A stretch of DNA of 64,000 bases, taken from NCBI RefSeq assembly GCF_024029335.1, contig NZ_CP097116.1, positions 124,001-188,000 of the forward strand, given 5' to 3'. Of the stretch, positions 53,856-60,987 are shown piece by piece. Numbering within the stretch: the first letter of the stretch is position 1; the number at the start of each line of letters is the position of its first letter. The DNA comes from Fructilactobacillus myrtifloralis (GTDB lineage Bacteria > Bacillota > Bacilli > Lactobacillales > Lactobacillaceae). The notes under the pieces are model-generated. The model had not been told where the DNA came from. It made no database searches and was given only the letters and a program-made list of their open reading frames with translations. The translations under genes and the position numbers were made by a program.

Positions 53856-54513
53856 ACTGGAGAAACAGCCGGTCGTGACGTGGAGTTTAATTGGGATCAT
53901 GGTGGTCGTGTTTGGCCTGATGACGCTGGCTGGCGGAACTAACAACCTTACGGTCCTGGTTCAATTTGGGGCCGAGGTAAATCAGTTAGTGCAAGCTGGG
54001 CAGTGGTGGCGGCTCATCACCCCGATTTTTATTCACATTGGCTGGCAGCACCTGACCCTTAATTTGCTGACCCTCTACTTCGTGGGTCGCATTTTAGAGA
54101 ACGTGTTTGGGCACGTTCGCTTTTTGCTGCTGTTTTTGGGAGCGGGGATCATTGGCAACTTATTTAGTTTTGCCTTCGGTAGCAATACCAGTGTTTCCGC
54201 TGGGTGCAGTACCTCGCTCTTTGGTTTGTTTGGCGCCTTTTTGATGCTGGCCCTGGCAAGACCACATAACGAATGGATTCGCCAAACGGCGCGCTCCTTT
54301 TTGGTGTTAGTGGTACTGAATTTGGTCTCAGATGTCTTCTTGCCCTTTGTCAACATTTGGGGGCACTTAGGCGGGCTTGTGGGCGGCTTTTGCTTGGCGT
54401 TTGCCCTGGGTTTACCACGCCCACATTTATTACCGAAAAAAGTACGATTTTTTTATGCAAACGTTTTAATTATTGTTATAATAGCTTTGTGGATCATTGG
54501 ATTTAAGCGGTAA
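53848..54513 (+). CDS. Rhomboid-family intramembrane serine protease
   Basis: A 221-residue protein with six to seven membrane helices. QWWRLITPIFIHIGWQHLTLN is the helix with the conserved HxxxN-type His/Asn; the active-site segment is SAGCSTSLFGLFGA with Ser at the position of GASG, and WGHLGGLVGG carries the catalytic His. It resembles GluP (YqgP) but lacks an N-terminal cytoplasmic domain. ATG 53848 follows GGTGGAGG. Substrates unknown. Confidence 0.9.
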   Translation: MDKLEKQPVVTWSLIGIMVVVFGLMTLAGGTNNLTVLVQFGAEVNQLVQAGQWWRLITPIFIHIGWQHLTLNLLTLYFVGRILENVFGHVRFLLLFLGAGIIGNLFSFAFGSNTSVSAGCSTSLFGLFGAFLMLALARPHNEWIRQTARSFLVLVVLNLVSDVFLPFVNIWGHLGGLVGGFCLAFALGLPRPHLLPKKVRFFYANVLIIVIIALWIIGFKR

Positions 54514-54547
54514 TGATTCGAGCTACGAACCCACGAGGTGACCAGTG

Positions 54548-54796
54548 ATGAAGAATTTATATGATGTTCAACAGCTATTAAAACGGTTTGGAATTTATGT
54601 CTACGTGGGGAAACGCATTTGGGACATTGAAGTGATGGCCCTCGAGTTAGATCATTTGCATGAGGCACGCGTGATTTCCCAAACGGAGTTTACCGCTGCG
54701 AAGTTGGTTTTAAAGCACGAACATCACCTTGAAGCTACCAAAGCACAGCAAATAACTGGAGGATTAGAAGATGGCAAAAAACTTAATTGGAATTGA
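54548..54796 (+). CDS. yqgQ: YqgQ (DUF910) family small protein
   Basis: An 82-residue helical protein: NLYDVQQLLKRFGIYVYVG and RIWDIEVMALELDHLHEAR are the family core. Function unknown; it almost always precedes glucokinase. The last 26 bases overlap glcK, so the two are translationally coupled. GAGGTGA precedes the ATG. Confidence 0.92.
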   Translation: MKNLYDVQQLLKRFGIYVYVGKRIWDIEVMALELDHLHEARVISQTEFTAAKLVLKHEHHLEATKAQQITGGLEDGKKLNWN

Positions 54797-55733
54797 TTTA
54801 GGTGGAACTACCACGAAAATGGCGTTCTTAAACCAACAAGGTGAAGTCTTAGAAAAATGGCGCATCTTAACTGATGTGAGCGATAACGGCAGTCACATTG
54901 TTGAAAATATCGTTAAATCAATTAGGCAACACATCGAAGATTCCGGTAAAACTCCCGCTGATTTCATTGGAATTGGGATGGGAACTCCCGGAACGGTTGA
55001 TCGTGAAAACGGAACGGTTTCTGAAGCCTATAACTTGAACTGGGCGGCGACCCAACCGGTTCGGCAACAAATTCAAGAGGGCCTTGGTTTACCCTTTGAT
55101 TTAGATAACGATGCGAACGTTGCCTCCCTCGGTGAATACTGGAAAGGGGCCGGAAGTCTCGAAGAAGACGTGGTCTTTGTGACCCTTGGAACTGGAGTTG
55201 GAGGCGGTGTGATTGCCAACGGCAAACTGCTCCATGGGGTGAACGGTGGGGCCGGTGAAATCGGTCACATTGCGGTGCAACCAGATGGCTACCTGTGTAC
55301 CTGTGGCAAGCGGGGGTGCTTAGAAACCTATGCGTCTGCTACTGGAATTGTCCGCGTGGCTGCTGATATGGCTAAGACCTTCAACGGAACTTCACGGTTA
55401 GCAGAATTAGAACAAACTGATGAAAAAATCACCTCGAAGTTAATTTTTTACTTGGCTGATAACGGCGATATCTTGGCTAACCAAGTAGTTGACCGGATTT
55501 GTTTCTACCTTGGCCTGGCTCTGTCGGCCATCGGGAACACGTTGAATCCGGCTAGTATCGTAATTGGTGGGGGAGTTTCCAACGCGGGAAACACCCTGTT
55601 ACAACCAACGACTAAGTACTTCCAGGAAAATGCCTTCCCATCCATTCGGGATACAACGAAGCTCAAGTTAGCCGAACTAGGAAACGATGCGGGAGTCATT
55701 GGAGCTGCTTCAATGGCCTTACAATTTAGATAA
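54771..55733 (+). CDS. glcK: ROK-family glucokinase
   Basis: A 320-residue kinase forming glucose-6-phosphate. The phosphate loop is IGIDLGGTTTKMAF, the sugar/catalytic region LDNDANVASLGEYWKGAG, and GEIGHIAVQ plus the zinc motif CTCGKRGCLETYAS define the ROK family. Function is inferred as glucokinase from length and yqgQ linkage; related fructokinases differ. A rhodanese-like gene follows 16 bases after its stop. Confidence 0.94.
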   Translation: MAKNLIGIDLGGTTTKMAFLNQQGEVLEKWRILTDVSDNGSHIVENIVKSIRQHIEDSGKTPADFIGIGMGTPGTVDRENGTVSEAYNLNWAATQPVRQQIQEGLGLPFDLDNDANVASLGEYWKGAGSLEEDVVFVTLGTGVGGGVIANGKLLHGVNGGAGEIGHIAVQPDGYLCTCGKRGCLETYASATGIVRVAADMAKTFNGTSRLAELEQTDEKITSKLIFYLADNGDILANQVVDRICFYLGLALSAIGNTLNPASIVIGGGVSNAGNTLLQPTTKYFQENAFPSIRDTTKLKLAELGNDAGVIGAASMALQFR

Positions 55734-55749
55734 ACTGGAGTGAATGTTA

Positions 55750-56163
55750 ATGATCGCTGCAAGTGGTTTCACCAGCTCACTGCTCATGGTTTTAATTGCG
55801 TTACTACTGGTAATCGCAATTATCGCCGGTCTCCGTTACTGGCGGATTTGGCAGGTGAAAAAGTACACCCAGTTTCTTTCGGAAGCTGAGTTTCAACGGG
55901 GAATTCGGACGGCGCAGGTGGTTGACCTGCGTGAAGCGCAAAGCTTTACCAATGGGCATATTTTGGGAGCTCGGAACATTCCGTATGCGTCACTAAAGCT
56001 GACGTATCAGGATTTACGTCCAGATTTACCCGTGTACCTGTATGACCAAACTAAAGTTTTAAGCGTCCAAGCCGCTAAGTTCTTGCATCAAAAGGGGTTT
56101 CAAAAATTAGCCCTTTTGGATGAAGGGTACCAAAAGTGGGACGGTAAGGTTAAAAAAGGATAA
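55750..56163 (+). CDS. Membrane-anchored rhodanese-like protein lacking the catalytic Cys
   Basis: A 137-residue protein with one N-terminal membrane helix (SLLMVLIALLLVIAIIAGL) and a C-terminal rhodanese fold (VVDLREAQSFTNGHILGARN, PVYLYDQTKVLSVQAAKFL). The active-site loop, normally Cys-x-x-G, has DQTKVLS, so no sulfurtransferase Cys is present. Similar proteins follow glcK in other lactobacilli (YqgS/YqhL position). ATG 55750 is 9 bases after GGAG. Confidence 0.85.
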   Translation: MIAASGFTSSLLMVLIALLLVIAIIAGLRYWRIWQVKKYTQFLSEAEFQRGIRTAQVVDLREAQSFTNGHILGARNIPYASLKLTYQDLRPDLPVYLYDQTKVLSVQAAKFLHQKGFQKLALLDEGYQKWDGKVKKG

Positions 56164-56210
56164 ATCCCGGTGCGAGTGTGATGCTCACGCTGTAGCATGA
56201 ATGGATGTGA

Positions 56211-56249
56211 ACAGGCCCTCTTCTGGTTCTGAACCAGTAGGGGGCCTGT
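56211..56249 (+). other. Strong hairpin downstream of the rhodanese gene
   Basis: ACAGGCCC (56211-56218) pairs with GGGCCTGT (56242-56249), with an inner CTGGTTC/GAACCAG helix. Only TTT follows, so it is at best a weak intrinsic terminator; it may stabilise the 3' end of the mRNA or be part of an RNA. Confidence 0.5.
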
Positions 56250-56299
56250 TTGGATATTAAGGAAAGTCACTGCCTAGCACCAAATGAGTGAACAAAAAA

Positions 56300-56336
56300 C
56301 CCGGAGTTAGATAATCATCTCTAACTCCGGGTTTTT
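56300..56336. terminator. Bidirectional terminator before the DUF3042 gene
   Basis: CCCGGAGTTAG (56300-56310) pairs with CTAACTCCGGG (56321-56331), flanked by six A and five T. It ends the plus-strand yqgQ-glcK transcript and the minus-strand DUF3042 transcript. The 75 bases before the small gene hold nothing more that I recognise. Confidence 0.92.
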
Positions 56337-56409
56337 ATACTGGAGAACTCAATTAGCTCTCCTTGATTCTGCTTTTGCGCTTGCAATCAGCAAATTAGGC
56401 TGGTAAAAA

Positions 56410-56586
56410 CTAGCCCAAGTGGGAAGATCCGGCTTTCCGCATCACTTTTTTCCGATTTTCATCGGCCTTTTCTTCTTGGTTTTCGATGGGTTCAACGACG
56501 GTCTTTTTGAATGAGAATAATGCCCCCGCTGCCAAACCGAGTACGGTCGCAGCACCAGCTGCAAATCCTTTACCAAATTTATTCAT
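56410..56586 (-). CDS. DUF3042 family small protein
   Basis: A 58-residue protein starting MNKFGKGFAAGAATVLGLAAG, of which the GKGFAAGAA and KKTVVEPIENQEEK parts and ENRKKVMRKA tail match the DUF3042 pattern of lactobacilli. One N-terminal hydrophobic helix is followed by a charged tail, so it is probably membrane-anchored. It is too short for simple ORF cut-offs. AAGGAGG lies about 10 bases before its ATG. It is divergent from miaA; function unknown. Confidence 0.85.
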   Translation of the reverse strand: MNKFGKGFAAGAATVLGLAAGALFSFKKTVVEPIENQEEKADENRKKVMRKAGSSHLG

Positions 56587-56685
56587 TGGGAATGACCTCC
56601 TTTTTAATCACTGTTCTTTCCTTGTCTATTATGCTCGAATTGCGGTAAGATATCCAGTATCAAAACCTAATAAAGTGAGAAGATC

Positions 56686-57612
56686 ATGAAACCAAAAGTT
56701 TTAGCCGTCGTTGGTCCCACGGCCGTGGGTAAAAGTGCGCTGGCAATTACGTTAGCCCAACGATTTAACGGTGAAATTATTTCAGGGGACTCCATGCAGG
56801 TTTACCGGCACTTAGACGTGGGGACAGCCAAGGTAACGGCTGCGGAACAAGCGGTAGTTCCGCACCATTTAATTGATATTTTAGATGTCCATGAGCAGTA
56901 TGGGGTGCAGCGCTTTGTGGTCGATTGTACCCGGGCAATTACGGAGATTCGAACCCGCGGGAAGCTCCCGATTATTGTTGGGGGAACCGGGTATTACCTG
57001 CAAGCGTTATTCCAGGGATTACAACTCGGCGGCCAAGCGAGCTCCGACCCTGCGGTTCGAGCGGAGCTAGCCGCGGAGCAGCACCGCCTAGGGGCCCAAG
57101 CAATGTGGGCCCAGTTACAGCGCGTGGATCCGACTGCGGCTGAAAACATCGATCCGCACAACGAGCGCCGGGTCCTTCGTGCCTTAGAAATCTACCGGGT
57201 GACGGGTCACAAGCCGTCGCAGCAGCCAGAAGCGCCAGCCCCCTTTGATTCCCTAATAATTGGGCTTAATTGTGAGCGCCAGTTGTTATATCAGCGGATC
57301 AATCAGCGGGTTGATGAGATGGTTGCCAACGGTTTGGTGGCTGAAAATGAGTGGCTCAGGGATCAGGGTCCGGATGTGCCAGCGTTAAAGGGGATTGGGT
57401 ACCGTGAATTTATCCCGTACTTCGCGGGGACTCAGGATCTAGCCACGACCGTTACGAAGATTAAAACCGATTCGCGTCACTATGCTAAGCGGCAGTTAAC
57501 GTGGTTTCGAAATCAGATGGACGTTCAGTGGTATAACTTAGTGGAACATCCTGAGCAGCAGGCACCGCTCGAACAGGCAGTTACCAAATGGAGGCAAACA
57601 CATGACGTTTAA
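56686..57612 (+). CDS. miaA: tRNA dimethylallyltransferase
   Basis: A 308-residue enzyme transferring a dimethylallyl group to A37 of UNN-reading tRNAs. P-loop GPTAVGKSALA, GDSMQVYRHLDVGTAK, IVGGTGYYLQAL, and the C-terminal KTDSRHYAKRQLTWFRNQ are diagnostic. GAGAAG precedes the ATG. The end overlaps the next gene by 11 bases, so expression is coupled. The usual downstream hfq and glnR-glnA are not here. Confidence 0.95.
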   Translation: MKPKVLAVVGPTAVGKSALAITLAQRFNGEIISGDSMQVYRHLDVGTAKVTAAEQAVVPHHLIDILDVHEQYGVQRFVVDCTRAITEIRTRGKLPIIVGGTGYYLQALFQGLQLGGQASSDPAVRAELAAEQHRLGAQAMWAQLQRVDPTAAENIDPHNERRVLRALEIYRVTGHKPSQQPEAPAPFDSLIIGLNCERQLLYQRINQRVDEMVANGLVAENEWLRDQGPDVPALKGIGYREFIPYFAGTQDLATTVTKIKTDSRHYAKRQLTWFRNQMDVQWYNLVEHPEQQAPLEQAVTKWRQTHDV

Positions 57613-58138
57613 GGATTTACAAACGCTCAGTTTAAATTATTACCAACAACTTGATGTTAAAAACCATACGATGTGGCAACAGCCGCGGCATCAAACCGCT
57701 GCCTTAGTTAGTCTAGAGGTTCAACTGGCAAACTTTGCGCAGGCGACAGGATTAGAAACGGGGGTCGTAAACCACCCTCAGTTGGCACCGCGCGCCACCC
57801 AGTTAGAGGAGTTTACGAAGTGTCTCCGGACGTTCTTTTTGGTCGCCAATCTCTTGAACTGGAATGAACTATGCCAGCCAACGGAGGAGCAATTAACCCG
57901 GTTATCTAACTTAACTCCAGATGAACCCAACACGCGGGCAACGCTGTACTTAATGGTCAATCGCTTGGTCTTGACGGCCTACTATGAAAAGCAGGCCACC
58001 GCGTTTCAGCACGCATGGAGTTTGTTTTTGAAGTGGGGATTGGTTGATAGCGGTTTTTCAATCGCTCAGATTACGGCAACCCTGCAACAACAGTTAGCCG
58101 CGTTACAGACCCCACCAGCTCCGGAAAATGGGCGTTGA
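57602..58138 (+). CDS. Unknown protein, possible degenerate dUTPase-2/MazG-like fold
   Basis: A 178-residue, mostly helical protein. The pattern AALVSLEVQLANFAQ followed after about 30 residues by LEEFTKCLRTFFLVANLLNW recalls all-alpha NTP pyrophosphatases (dUTPase-2), where ELGELANE and EELVDVLHF would carry the metal-binding EXXE and EXXD acids; here these acids are largely replaced (L, Q, K). So, if related, it is likely inactive. It overlaps miaA by 11 bases. The relationship is a guess from motifs; function unknown. Confidence 0.5.
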   Translation: MTFKDLQTLSLNYYQQLDVKNHTMWQQPRHQTAALVSLEVQLANFAQATGLETGVVNHPQLAPRATQLEEFTKCLRTFFLVANLLNWNELCQPTEEQLTRLSNLTPDEPNTRATLYLMVNRLVLTAYYEKQATAFQHAWSLFLKWGLVDSGFSIAQITATLQQQLAALQTPPAPENGR

Positions 58139-58163
58139 CTTACTTGCCATTAATCAATATAAT
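58135..58163 (+). promoter_or_regulatory. Promoter of tRNA-Arg
   Basis: TTGACT (58135-58140), 17 bases, TATAAT (58158-58163), overlapping the end of the previous gene. Confidence 0.88.
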
Positions 58164-58179
58164 GGTTACTGGTAATGAC

Positions 58180-58253
58180 GTCGCAGTAGCCCAGTTGGAT
58201 AGAGCAACGGTCTTCTAAACCGTAGGTCGAGCGTTCGAGTCGCTCCTGCGACA
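58180..58253 (+). tRNA. tRNA-Arg, anticodon TCT
   Basis: A 74-nt cloverleaf: acceptor GTCGCAG/CTGCGAC, D arm AGCCCAGTTGGATAGAGC, anticodon stem ACGGT/ACCGT with loop CTTCTAA (anticodon TCT, reading AGA), T loop CGTTCGAGTCG. Discriminator A; CCA not encoded. Own promoter and terminator. Confidence 0.96.
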
Positions 58254-58258
58254 TGCTA

Positions 58259-58286
58259 ATCACTTCACTTGGTGAGGTGATTTTTT
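58259..58286 (+). terminator. Terminator after tRNA-Arg
   Basis: ATCACTTCAC (58259-58268) pairs with GTGAGGTGAT (58272-58281, one G-T), followed by six T. Confidence 0.85.
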
Positions 58287-58289
58287 AGT

Positions 58290-58318
58290 TTGACAGATTA
58301 GCCAAAGTTAGCTATACT
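58290..58318 (+). promoter_or_regulatory. Promoter of rplU-prp-rpmA
   Basis: TTGACA (58290-58295), 17 bases, TATACT (58313-58318): near-perfect consensus. Confidence 0.88.
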
Positions 58319-58324
58319 CAGTTT

Positions 58325-58425
58325 GTTGTACTTGTGGACTTCCACAGCTACAACCGCACAGTGTAAGTTTTAAGTTCGATTTCGACGCTTATCTCTGGCG
58401 AGTCTAAGCAATTATAGAGGAGGTG
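58325..58425 (+). promoter_or_regulatory. Leader of rplU (L21 leader-like)
   Basis: About 100 transcribed bases precede rplU, containing CTGTGG-type pairs (CTTGTGGACTTCCACAGC forms a hairpin near 58332-58349) and CGACGCTTATCTCTGGCGAGTCT-like pairing near 58382-58405. Firmicutes carry an L21-binding leader here; the position fits, though I did not align it to that family. Confidence 0.6.
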
Positions 58426-58432
58426 CATTGAT

Positions 58433-58741
58433 ATGTACGCAATTATCGTTACTGGCGGGAAACAATATAAGGTTGCCGAAGGGGAAACCATCTTTGTTGA
58501 AAAGTTAGACGCTCAACAAGGTGACCAAGTAACCTTTGACCAAGTTGTTTTTGTTGGCGGAGATAACCCGAAGGTGGGAACTCCCCTTGTTGACGGTGCT
58601 TCAGTTGAAGGATCAGTTGAAAAGCAAGGCAAAAACAAAAAGATCACGATTTTCCGTTACAAACCAAAGAAGGGGGCCCAATCCAAGAAGGGTCACCGTC
58701 AACCTTACACGAAAGTTAAGATTGAAAAGATTAACGCTTAA
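58433..58741 (+). CDS. rplU: Ribosomal protein L21
   Basis: A 102-residue 50S protein: [28 protein letters not shown] and [24 protein letters not shown] precedes the ATG. First of the rplU-prp-rpmA operon. Confidence 0.98.
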   Translation: MYAIIVTGGKQYKVAEGETIFVEKLDAQQGDQVTFDQVVFVGGDNPKVGTPLVDGASVEGSVEKQGKNKKITIFRYKPKKGAQSKKGHRQPYTKVKIEKINA

Positions 58742-58743
58742 TT

Positions 58744-59061
58744 ATGATTAAAGCGCATTTTACAACTGAACAGGGTGTGATTACCGGCTTTACCTTAGCT
58801 GGTCACGCTGATTCAGGTGAATATGGGCATGATCTTGTTTGCGCGGCGGTCTCAGCTCTAGCGATTACGACCGTGAATGGGCTAGAAACCGTGGCCCAGT
58901 TGCAGCCAGTTGTGGATCAAGACGCTACCAACGGTGGTTATCTTCAGGTTCAAGTGGGTGCAGCAGCTACTGATCAGCGTGGACAAGCATTACTGCAAAG
59001 CTTTAAAAATGGAATGACTGAGATCGCGATGCAATATCGGGACTTCGTTACAATTAAATAA
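58744..59061 (+). CDS. prp: Ribosomal-processing cysteine protease Prp
   Basis: A 105-residue protease (YsxB) that removes the N-terminal extension of L27 so that it can work in the peptidyl transferase centre. The catalytic His21 (LAGHADSGEYG) and Cys33 (DLVCAAVSAL) are present. It lies between rplU and rpmA, as in all Firmicutes with cleaved L27, starting two bases after rplU. Confidence 0.95.
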   Translation: MIKAHFTTEQGVITGFTLAGHADSGEYGHDLVCAAVSALAITTVNGLETVAQLQPVVDQDATNGGYLQVQVGAAATDQRGQALLQSFKNGMTEIAMQYRDFVTIK

Positions 59062-59087
59062 TCTCTTAATTTGGAGGTGGATGACAC

Positions 59088-59384
59088 ATGCTTAAAATGG
59101 ATCTACAATTCTTCTCTCACCATAAAACTGGTGGTTCTTCATCTAATGGTCGGGATTCTGCTGGTCGTCGGTTAGGAACTAAAGCTGCCGATGGCGCAAC
59201 GGTTACGACCGGATCAATCATTTACAGACAACGTGGAACTCGGATTTACCCAGGTAAAAACGTCAAACGTGGTTCAGATGATACTTTATTCGCATTAGTT
59301 GATGGAATCGTTCGGTTCGAACGGTTGGGCAGAAGCAAACGTCAAGTTTCTGTTTACCCAGCAGCTGAAGCTGTTAATAAGTAA
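59088..59384 (+). CDS. rpmA: Ribosomal protein L27 (Prp-processed precursor)
   Basis: A 98-residue 50S protein whose mature N-terminus reaches the peptidyl transferase centre. The extension MLKMDLQFF ends in the Prp site, with cleavage expected between Phe9 and Ser10 ([10 protein letters not shown]); usual relatives have Ala there. [19 protein letters not shown] and [11 protein letters not shown] are standard. GGAGGTG precedes the ATG. Confidence 0.97.
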   Translation: MLKMDLQFFSHHKTGGSSSNGRDSAGRRLGTKAADGATVTTGSIIYRQRGTRIYPGKNVKRGSDDTLFALVDGIVRFERLGRSKRQVSVYPAAEAVNK

Positions 59385-59397
59385 ATAAAGATTCGAG

Positions 59398-59422
59398 GCC
59401 CGCTTACGGCGGGCCTTTTTTA
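59398..59422 (+). terminator. Terminator after rpmA
   Basis: GGCCCGC (59398-59404) pairs with GCGGGCC (59410-59416), followed by six T. Confidence 0.92.
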
Positions 59423-59443
59423 TTACCAGTTGGCTGTTTTACT

Positions 59444-59472
59444 TGCACCACACTGGCTAGTATTGATATGAT
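59444..59472 (+). promoter_or_regulatory. Promoter of efp
   Basis: TTGCAC (59444-59449), 17 bases, TATGAT (59467-59472). Confidence 0.7.
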
Positions 59473-59498
59473 AATGATGAATTAAATGGAGGGTGCTT

Positions 59499-60062
59499 AT
59501 GGCTATTTCAACAGCAAAGTTTAAAACGGGATTAACAATTGAAGTCGATAACGCAATTTGGAAGATCATTGATTTCCAACACGTTAAACCAGGAAAAGGG
59601 GGCGCCTTTGTTCGGACGAAGCTAAAGAACTTACGGACGGGAGCTGTCCAAGAAAAAACGTTCCGTTCTGGGGCGAAGGTTGAAAAGGCTGAAATTGAAA
59701 CCAAGAAAATGCAGTACCTGTACGATGATGGGACGGGTCTCGTTTTCATGGACGTTGACACCTACGATCAAATTACGATTCCTCGAGAAGCAGCTGAATC
59801 GGCAATGCCGTACTTACAACCGAACATGGAAGTTCAAATTGTGCAGTACCAAGGGGAAACAATCGGAATTGAAGTTCCTAAAACGGTAACCCTTGAGGTT
59901 GCTGAAACGGAACCAGGCATTAAAGGGGACACCGCTTCTGGTGGTTCCAAGCCAGCTACGATGACGACGGGCTTAACGCTCCAAGTTCCATTCTTTGTGA
60001 ACCAGGGAGATAAACTGGTAATCAATACTACCGATGGCACTTACATCTCACGTGGTAAATAA
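59499..60062 (+). CDS. efp: Elongation factor P
   Basis: A 187-residue tRNA-shaped factor that rescues ribosomes stalled at polyproline. Three OB-like domains; the loop tip [19 protein letters not shown] holds Lys33, the modified residue in family members. No modification gene (epmA, ymfI type) is nearby. ATG 59499 follows GGAGGG. yqhY starts 24 bases after its stop. Confidence 0.96.
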   Translation: MAISTAKFKTGLTIEVDNAIWKIIDFQHVKPGKGGAFVRTKLKNLRTGAVQEKTFRSGAKVEKAEIETKKMQYLYDDGTGLVFMDVDTYDQITIPREAAESAMPYLQPNMEVQIVQYQGETIGIEVPKTVTLEVAETEPGIKGDTASGGSKPATMTTGLTLQVPFFVNQGDKLVINTTDGTYISRGK

Positions 60063-60086
60063 TTAATTAAATTGGGGGTACCAACC

Positions 60087-60524
60087 ATGGCAGCTGAGGA
60101 ACAGTTTATTACGTTAGCAACACGAAAAGATGATTTAGGTCAGATCAAAATTGCACCCCAAGTAATTGAAGTGGTTGCTGGAATCGCGGCCATTCAAGTG
60201 GATGGAGTTAACCGGATGCAGGGTAACTTCTCGACGAGTGTGAAAGGCCTGTTTGGTAGAAAAGAACGGACGCAGGGGGTGAAGTTGCTCCTTGATGATC
60301 AGGGTCAACTTAACATCGATGTGTACGTCTACTTTGATTATGGCGTTTCTGTTCCCCAAGTCGCTTTGCAAATTCAAGAACAGGTTCGGCAACAACTCCT
60401 CGTGATGACCGACTTACACGTACTCGCTGTCAATGTTCACGTTGAAGGCGTTGTGCCAGAGCGCACCCCCAAGGTTGATACCGACCTTTTGTTCAATAGT
60501 GATGGAGAAGACCGTGAAAATTAA
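60087..60524 (+). CDS. Asp23/Gls24 family envelope stress protein (YqhY)
   Basis: A 145-residue Asp23/DUF322 protein: IKIAPQVIEVVAGIAAIQVDGV and VYVYFDYGVSVPQVALQIQEQV match the family. In B. subtilis YqhY affects lipid (acetyl-CoA carboxylase) control. It lies between efp and nusB as expected; the nusB start overlaps its end. ATG 60087 is used, with GGGGG upstream. Confidence 0.9.
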   Translation: MAAEEQFITLATRKDDLGQIKIAPQVIEVVAGIAAIQVDGVNRMQGNFSTSVKGLFGRKERTQGVKLLLDDQGQLNIDVYVYFDYGVSVPQVALQIQEQVRQQLLVMTDLHVLAVNVHVEGVVPERTPKVDTDLLFNSDGEDREN

Positions 60525-60912
60525 TCGACACCAAACGCGGGAGTTAGCGTTTCAAACGCTGTTTGCTTTGGAAAGTAATCAGGAAACTCAGCCCCAGGCG
60601 TTGTTTGACGAACTAACGGCTGGGCAAGTGGACGAGCTGCCGCCGTACTTTACCACCCTAGTAACTGGTGTGCAGCAGCATGCTACGGAGCTAAATGAAC
60701 TAATTCAGACCCATTTAGCGGCTAAATGGACGGTGGATCGGTTGAATAAAGCTGATTTAATCATTTTACAATTAGCGGTATATGAGATTAAATTTAGCGA
60801 ACAAGTTCCCCGAAACGTTGCCATTAATGAAGCCTTAGAACTAACGAAACAGTTTAGTGACGATCAAGCAACTAACTTTGTGAACGCTGTGCTAGATCAA
60901 ATTACCGAATAG
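60514..60912 (+). CDS. nusB: Transcription antitermination factor NusB
   Basis: A 132-residue all-helical protein that binds boxA RNA with S10 in rRNA antitermination. RHQTRELAFQTLFALES, LNKADLIILQLAVYEIKF and PRNVAINEALELTKQFSDD are signatures. GTG 60514 with GGAG 6 bases upstream is the most natural start, overlapping the yqhY end; ATG 60502 is an alternative that adds four residues. Confidence 0.94.
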   Translation: MKINRHQTRELAFQTLFALESNQETQPQALFDELTAGQVDELPPYFTTLVTGVQQHATELNELIQTHLAAKWTVDRLNKADLIILQLAVYEIKFSEQVPRNVAINEALELTKQFSDDQATNFVNAVLDQITE

Positions 60913-60937
60913 AACCCATTGTGGTTCTATTTTTTTT
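60909..60937 (+). terminator. Terminator after nusB
   Basis: ATAGAACC (60909-60916) pairs with GGTTCTAT (60923-60930), overlapping the nusB stop codon, followed by eight T. Confidence 0.88.
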
Positions 60938-60940
60938 GCG

Positions 60941-60965
60941 TTAGTTTATGCTAAACTTAAACTAA
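60941..60965. promoter_or_regulatory. Inverted repeat over the folD promoter
   Basis: TTAGTTTA (60941-60948) and TAAACTAA (60958-60965) form a perfect 8-bp dyad around 9 bases, and AGTTTA/TAAACT (60943-60957) form a second, nested one. TTGCGT (60936-60941) and TAAACT (60958-60963) 16 bases apart can be the promoter, so a protein bound here would block RNA polymerase. The binding protein is unknown. Confidence 0.5.
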
Positions 60966-60987
60966 CTTGGAAAGGGAGGGCCCACGA

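Noticed and set aside
56486-56689. Plus-strand 67-residue frame before miaA
   Set aside because: It is the shadow of the DUF3042 gene and has no ribosome site.
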